Source of the DNA: Bradysia coprophila
Lineage: Eukaryota > Arthropoda > Insecta > Diptera > Sciaridae
DNA length: 64,000 nucleotides
Direction of reading: 5' to 3'
NCBI RefSeq assembly: GCF_014529535.1
Contig: NC_050735.1
Span: 4,785,739-4,849,738 of the forward strand
The first letter of the stretch is position 1; every line of letters begins with the position of its first letter. A program made the translations under genes and the position numbers. The notes below the pieces were generated by a model. The model did no database searches and was not told the DNA's origin. It saw only the letters and a list, made by a program, of their open reading frames with translations. Below, one piece after another: positions 60,301 through 64,000 of the stretch.

Positions 60301-61784
60301 ATCCGAAGTATAATAAGGCAGAAATGAAGCTGTCTGCCTGCCTGTATGAAATATTGGACGTATGTTGACGAAATGTTTTTATCAGTGAATGTAGTTGTCA
60401 ATCGCAAAAACATGTCAGATGTTGAAATATCCGAAGTAAGACATAAATGAGCCATTTCATACAAACTGGACGTATGTTGACGAAATTCGTATCTCAGTGT
60501 TATGACAGTAATGGCGAGAACTGGCGGTTTTTTAGAACAGTTTTCGCCAGCGTCATAATCTATAACAACACAAATTATTTGACATTCTTTTCCGCACTTG
60601 TATCGAAATTGTGTCATACTTTTCCGCACTTGTATCGAAATTGTGTCATACTTTTCAGCACCTATCAAATGGTGACATAGTTTTCTGCTCATGTACCGAA
60701 ATCGCGACATTTGTCTATTTGTAGTTGTCAATTGCAAAAGGTATATGTGCAGTGCACCTCGTTGCACGAGTTGATTTTTGTAGCGCGCGTCCTAAAACAT
60801 AGGTGCGCAACACAGTGTGCAATGTATTAAAACGAAATCGAGATTAATTTTACTCCACGATTATATTTAGTAAGAACCAGGACAAAGGAATTACACCGTA
60901 TGTTTATTACTTCTTTTAGCTCACCCGAAGGTGCTATGGAGGGAAACCTTATTCATTAAACTTAAAATAAAAGCTTTATTCGCATTGGCAGCAAAGCAAG
61001 TTCAAAAAAGCTTTTAGGACGGGTTATGCTAATTCTAAGTTGTAAACGTTTGGTCCGTGCTTAGCAGACAACAAGAGTTGATTAATTTCGTCACAAAAAT
61101 TTAGCTCCAAAATCTGCTATCATTTATGGTATTGAATACGAAACACTCTTCTTATCTAGGCTTCATGAATACGTTGAAGCTAAGTGTATATAGATTATGG
61201 AATTTGTATTACAAGAACAAGAACGTTTGACAATGGTGGTTCGGAACTGTTTCTGGTTTTGGTTTTTACATGTTTCAAAATTGAAACATTTAAGGTTTAA
61301 CATAAGGGTGGATTACTGTGGTAGTAAGCGCAGAAGCGGTCTCTGTTCGACGAAGAGATTATTGTTGGAATAGGAAAACAATGTTTCTGGAGAGTGCAGG
61401 TATTCTTCCGATTAGCAAGATAACTTCCTTCGGTCTGTATACAATTTATATCTCTGATGTCTGAACTCGTCGAACTCAAAGTGCATTCCCTTCACTCTGA
61501 AGTACGTAGAAGTAGATTCCCCGATATAGAAACCATATTACACTTTGAAATTAAAACCAACTAAATGAAACTTCTCCCCAATACAGCAAGGCATGCCAAT
61601 GCGACCACCGCTAACTGGTATGCCAATGACTGGTCAACCGATGATGCCACCTAATATGATGCCAATGGGCATGCAACCGCAACAGCCCATGATGATGCAA
61701 CCGACCATGATGCAACCGCAACCAGTGTCCCACGATCAGAACGGCGGCCAGAACGTGAAACTCGATCCATTTGGTGCATTTTAA
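39375..61784 (+). CDS. lap: LAP / AP180 / PICALM clathrin-assembly protein, 14 core exons
   Basis: Endocytic adaptor that binds PI(4,5)P2 at the plasma membrane and recruits clathrin and AP-2, notably for synaptic vesicle recycling. Core exons: 39375-39504, 46151-46293, 47859-47934, 50180-50404, 50471-50664, 50733-50869, 53337-53505, 53572-53839, 53898-53993, 55659-56078, 58450-58663, 58744-58846, 59692-59781, 61587-61784 (820 residues; 827 with the microexon at 49391). The ANTH domain (about 1-290) has the lipid site [17 protein letters not shown], and [20 protein letters not shown]. The unstructured tail carries NPF motifs ([25 protein letters not shown]) for EH-domain partners and a terminal DPF (KLDPFGAF) for AP-2. 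Exon 6 ends at a GTTCGT donor. The donor after 56078 (GTGTAG, or GTCTCT 9 bp on) is the least certain junction. Phases are consistent throughout. Confidence 0.93.
39505..46150 (+). other. LAP intron 1 (6.6 kb)
   Basis: Large first intron, GTAAGT to TTTCAG. No nested gene is supported. It contains degenerate TTTTC/GAATTTTCC tracts (about 42830-42900, 45800-45860), a GACTTTTCGTGACTTTCC-type minisatellite (45363-45680) and CAGGT-type repeats (45890-46040). Long first introns of this kind often hold enhancers, but no specific site is evident. Confidence 0.6.
45363..45680. repeat. Degenerate GACTTTTCGTGACTTTCC minisatellite
   Basis: Many diverged units of roughly 10-12 bp, TGACTTT(T/C)C(C/G)G, run through this segment. 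The array is followed by a related TTTTC-rich tract to about 45860. Open frames on both strands here are by-products of the repeat. Confidence 0.7.
48624..48703. repeat. 80-bp inverted-repeat hairpin in LAP intron
   Basis: Terminal arms GGTGCGAAGTAATTTATTAG and CTAATAAAGTACTTCGCACC are complementary over 20 bases with one mismatch, with 40 bp between. It may be a tiny miniature element or a folded RNA structure in the intron. Confidence 0.65.
49391..49411 (+). CDS. lap: Candidate 21-nt LAP cassette microexon
   Basis: Twenty-one bases lie between a pyrimidine-rich tract ending ATTAAG and a strong donor GTAAGT. Both neighbouring junctions are phase 1, so inclusion keeps the frame and adds seven residues, GTVGARI, between LDKGGVQ and GYDMSPF in the ANTH domain. 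No transcript support is available; a chance AG-21-GTAAGT match is possible. Confidence 0.5.
54193..54245. repeat. Hairpin with 20-bp arms in LAP intron
   Basis: CAGAAAAATGATAACAGATG at 54193 pairs with CATCTGCTATCATTTTTCTG ending at 54245 with one mismatch and a loop of about 12 bases. Possibly the core of a small miniature element; ends not defined. Confidence 0.65.
54518..54791 (+). repeat. GTGTTATGAT repeat element, copy C (three internal units)
   Basis: Largest of the three related elements. Starts AGTGTTATGATGAAAGAGA and ends CTGTGATCATATCAGTCTATT. It contains three tandem units, the repeat period being about 98 bp, each with TTTGACAAGTACCCCAAGGC, AAGTTATAATAA and TCTTCGGT; the first two are almost identical through TACTACGTTCACAGAGAAGC. 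It lies in the LAP intron between exons 53898-53993 and 55659-56078. A 109-codon frame inside it only reflects the repeat. Confidence 0.85.
57237..57635. mobile_element. Foldback miniature element in LAP intron
   Basis: About 400 bp that folds on itself over nearly its entire length. Outer arms: GCCGAAATATTTTTTAAGTC (57254) and TACAAAAAAATATTTCGGC near 57615. Middle arms: GATGACGTTGTAGAGCTTTA and its complement. Inner arms: GTTATAGCTCGGCT and AGCCGAGCTATAAC around a short loop near 57440. No coding; outer limits approximate. Confidence 0.7.
59023..59043 (+). CDS. lap: Candidate alternative terminal exon of LAP
   Basis: After a strong pyrimidine tract and TTTTCAG, the frame entered from exon 58744-58846 (phase 0) would read SSEPNK and stop at TAA (59041-59043). 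Use of this exon would remove the last two coding exons, including the terminal DPF motif. Possible but unproven. Confidence 0.3.
   Translation, partial: SSEPNK
60063..60410. mobile_element. Foldback miniature element in last LAP intron
   Basis: About 348 bp of self-complementary sequence. Outer arms TTTTTGCGATTGACAACTAC (60063) and GTAGTTGTCAATCGCAAAAA (ending 60410); inner arms CCAACGTCTGACATGTATAT / ATACATGTCAGACGTTGG and ACATGTCCGACATATAA / TTATATGTCGGACATGT. Directly after it (60411-60500) is a partial direct repeat of its right half. No coding. Confidence 0.75.
60587..60650. repeat. Two perfect 32-bp tandem units
   Basis: The unit, beginning CTTTTCCGCACTTGTATCGA, occurs twice without change and is followed by diverged third and fourth copies up to about 60710. 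Confidence 0.8.
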
Positions 61785-62543
61785 AAATGGATATGCCAAA
61801 AAAAGAGAGAAACGAACGTAGAAGAGAATCAAAAGAAGAAATCAACATTTTGCCACGAACGTATATCTGGAATTATTTAACGGATTATTGCTGTGTACGT
61901 TTCTACTAAACGATTTTGTGCGAGAAGGAAAAGGGAAATGTAATTTTACTAAATTTCATCAAATGAAATCGGTGGAAATGATAAACGAAACGGATGGAAA
62001 TCTAAATCGGTTAGGAAGTTTAAATTATTTTGTGTACAAGAAAAAGGGTAGTTTTGATGAAAGTATATTGGAAGTGGATGGTTAGAGACACGAATATAAT
62101 GTTGCGTATAAATTTAATTTTTGTATTGATGGAATCCGATAGAGTTTTAACGATTCATCAGCGATAATTCAGTGCTTTCATTTCAGTTAAAAGAATTGAT
62201 TTAAAATTGATAAACAGTGCAACGGTAAAGAAAATTTAATTTTCGTTTTAAAAACGATTTTTTTTGTTTTTAATATTAATTAAGTTAAAGAGGAAAAGAT
62301 AATGAAAAATTCAAAGTAACACTGAAAATTGATTTGATTTTTTGAATCATTTTTATTTTGTATTTTGTATAGAAAATTTATTAAGAATATTATTCTGCGA
62401 TTTATCCCCGGGGATGTCACACAGCTATAAAACAAGGTCCCTAAATATTATGATGTGTATATGATTATAAATACAAAATTGATAAAAAGAAATATAGTTC
62501 GTAAGAGTTATGAAAAGCATTGCATAAAATTAATTTAAATAAA
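61785..62543 (+). promoter_or_regulatory. LAP 3' UTR and polyadenylation signal
   Basis: AT-rich sequence after the LAP stop codon. AATAAA at 62538-62543 is the clearest polyadenylation hexamer, giving a 3' UTR of about 770 bases. No structured element is evident. Confidence 0.45.
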
Positions 62544-62834
62544 CAAAAAAAAGAAATATGAAAAATGATATGAAAATCTAAATTTTAATCATAAATTATA
62601 CAACAAGAAGAAAAAAGATTTTTTTTATTATTATTATCATTCCATTTGTAGTATTTTTTCGGTTTACAAATTAACATTTGTCTCTCAGCAAAAAATGTTT
62701 TTTTTTATTTCCAATTTTTTCCAGAGGCCGCGGGCTTTATTGTCTCTCATCGGGTGACGGACAGGGCATATTTTCTTGAAAATTACCATGCTAAATTTGC
62801 TACTCTTTTCTATTGCTACCACTGCTACCACTAC

Positions 62835-63204
62835 GAGCAATAGACCCTTTTCAAATTATCAGCCTACATTTTGCCGGGAAAATATTCGTTTTTTGATGAT
62901 TTCTCTGAACCAAAATCTTTCTTTGAAAAAGTTAAACCAATAAAGCACGTAAAAATGTGTTACTTTTGAGGTAAAAATTGGTTTGTGGGTGATAACTTAT
63001 CCCACTTGGACAAACCTTTGCAGATTGTGTAAATTTATGTGGGTTAAGTTTTGACTTACAAACCAATTTTCCTTGAAAAGTGACACATTTATGCGTACTT
63101 TAATGGTCTTACTTTTTCGAAAAAATATTTTGGTTCAGAGAAATCAACAAAAAACGAATATTTTTTCTCCTAAAGACTACAAATTTGCAAATAGTCCATT
63201 GCTC
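62835..63204. mobile_element. Foldback miniature element downstream of LAP
   Basis: About 370 bp that folds on itself. Outer arms GAGCAATAGACCC / GTCCATTGCTC, middle arms ATTTCTCTGAACCAAAAT and ATTTTGGTTCAGAGAAAT, and inner arms AATTGGTTTGT and ACAAACCAATT. The 66-codon frame here is a by-product. Clear target duplication not identified. Confidence 0.7.
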
Positions 63205-64000
63205 TTAAAAATGCAATCAAAACTGTTTATTCGTCTTCATACGGTTTTACCACTACAACGTACGTGCGTGTAGCAGCTTCAACCGTATGAACAGTTTTGA
63301 TTGTATGTGTGGATCAGCTGAAAAACATCTGAAGCAAATTCATGGTGAAATGTCATTGCCTGTGACTGTATCAAATTTTCAAAATTTAAGCAAATTTCAC
63401 CAAAAAACATTTAAAAAATAGGCCTTGGTCGAAGATGGAGATTAGTGTGTAACCTTGTGGGTCCTACAAGGTGAAAAAAATGTGTTCTACGACATCTATC
63501 TTTGAGCGCTAGAAGAGTCCTAAAGAGTGGTGGGTAGGCCTAGTGTACAATTCAGCTGTCATAATTTGTAGAAAATCAAAATTATTGTCAAAATGAAGTT
63601 ATTGATCCCAGAAAGAAGAATGCAATCGAAACAAAAAAAAATGTTGGGAGGTTTGTCGTGCCTGACAAGTTAAAAGTTCGAAAATTGGACTTGGAAAGGA
63701 CGTTACACCTTGCGACAAAGACTTTGTTTTTTAGTTGGATTCTTCGTTTGGGTCTATTACCCCCATTTTAACACCAATTTCTATGATGTGTGACTATATC
63801 CACTATAGCTACTCTCTCTTACCACGGCTCTTCTACCAAACAATTTTACACCAAACTCCATCCGCGACCCAAAAGGAGACAATGAAGCCCGTCAGCTGTG
63901 GGTCCATACAGTAAAGTGTTATTTATCATCCAAAAAAATATCCAATTTTTATGCCAAAATTCATTTTCAATTTTTGATTTAAACACATCCAAACAATCAA
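63205..64000. other. Terminal intergenic DNA, nothing recognised
   Basis: No gene, RNA or clear repeat is supported in the last 0.8 kb. Confidence 0.4.

Noticed and set aside
60228..60767. 179-codon minus-strand frame in the last LAP intron
   Set aside because: It runs through a foldback and a 32-bp tandem repeat, with no protein-family similarity.
1..64000. CRISPR array, rRNA, operon-like or new defence-type multi-gene system
   Set aside because: The window is animal nuclear DNA with spliced genes; no array, RNA gene or gene cluster of a novel system is visible.

Overview
The window is nuclear DNA of an insect, most likely a dipteran. It is AT-rich, has short introns (about 50-185 bp) in compact genes and kilobase introns in one large gene, and its best-recognised proteins read like fly orthologues: cytosolic glutaminyl-tRNA synthetase, PAGR1/PA1, mitochondrial ribosomal protein S9, two TRPA channels of the Pyrexia type, and the clathrin adaptor LAP/AP180. 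A lower (nematoceran) fly is my guess, but the sequence alone does not prove it.

Layout: 1-1.07 kb is upstream DNA with a hAT-like miniature element. 1.08-6.65 kb is a compact gene cluster: GlnRS (+), PAGR1 (-, convergent with GlnRS) and mRpS9 (+, divergent from PAGR1). 6.7-18.2 kb is gene-poor DNA with several miniature inverted-repeat elements. 18.2-31.5 kb holds two tandem, same-strand pyrexia-like TRPA genes separated by about 6.8 kb of relics. 31.5-39.3 kb is accessory DNA with a 1.33-kb copia-type LTR element lacking genes, and a 5'-truncated reverse-transcriptase/endonuclease retroelement. 39.4-61.8 kb is one 15- to 16-exon gene, LAP (AP180/PICALM), with 6.6-kb and 2.5-kb introns, microexons and alternative 3' exons. 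61.8-64 kb is its 3' UTR and flank, with another foldback element.

The genes do not form one pathway. They are a housekeeping translation pair (GlnRS, mRpS9), a chromatin-complex subunit (PAGR1), thermosensory-type ion channels and an endocytic adaptor. All exon models were built by hand from reading frame, GT/AG sites and protein-family similarity. Each adds up to a whole number of codons, but none has transcript support.

The main points of interest are: the TRPA tandem pair, with an intron in one copy only; a 21-nt in-frame microexon inside the LAP ANTH domain; three short introns sharing a GTTCGT 5' splice site; the small copia-type element, complete with target duplication, initiator-Met-tRNA primer site and purine tract; a repeat family with an internal minisatellite, nested in one case inside another miniature element; and many foldback elements, several with clear target-site duplications. 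I found no RNA gene, CRISPR array or obviously new multi-gene system.
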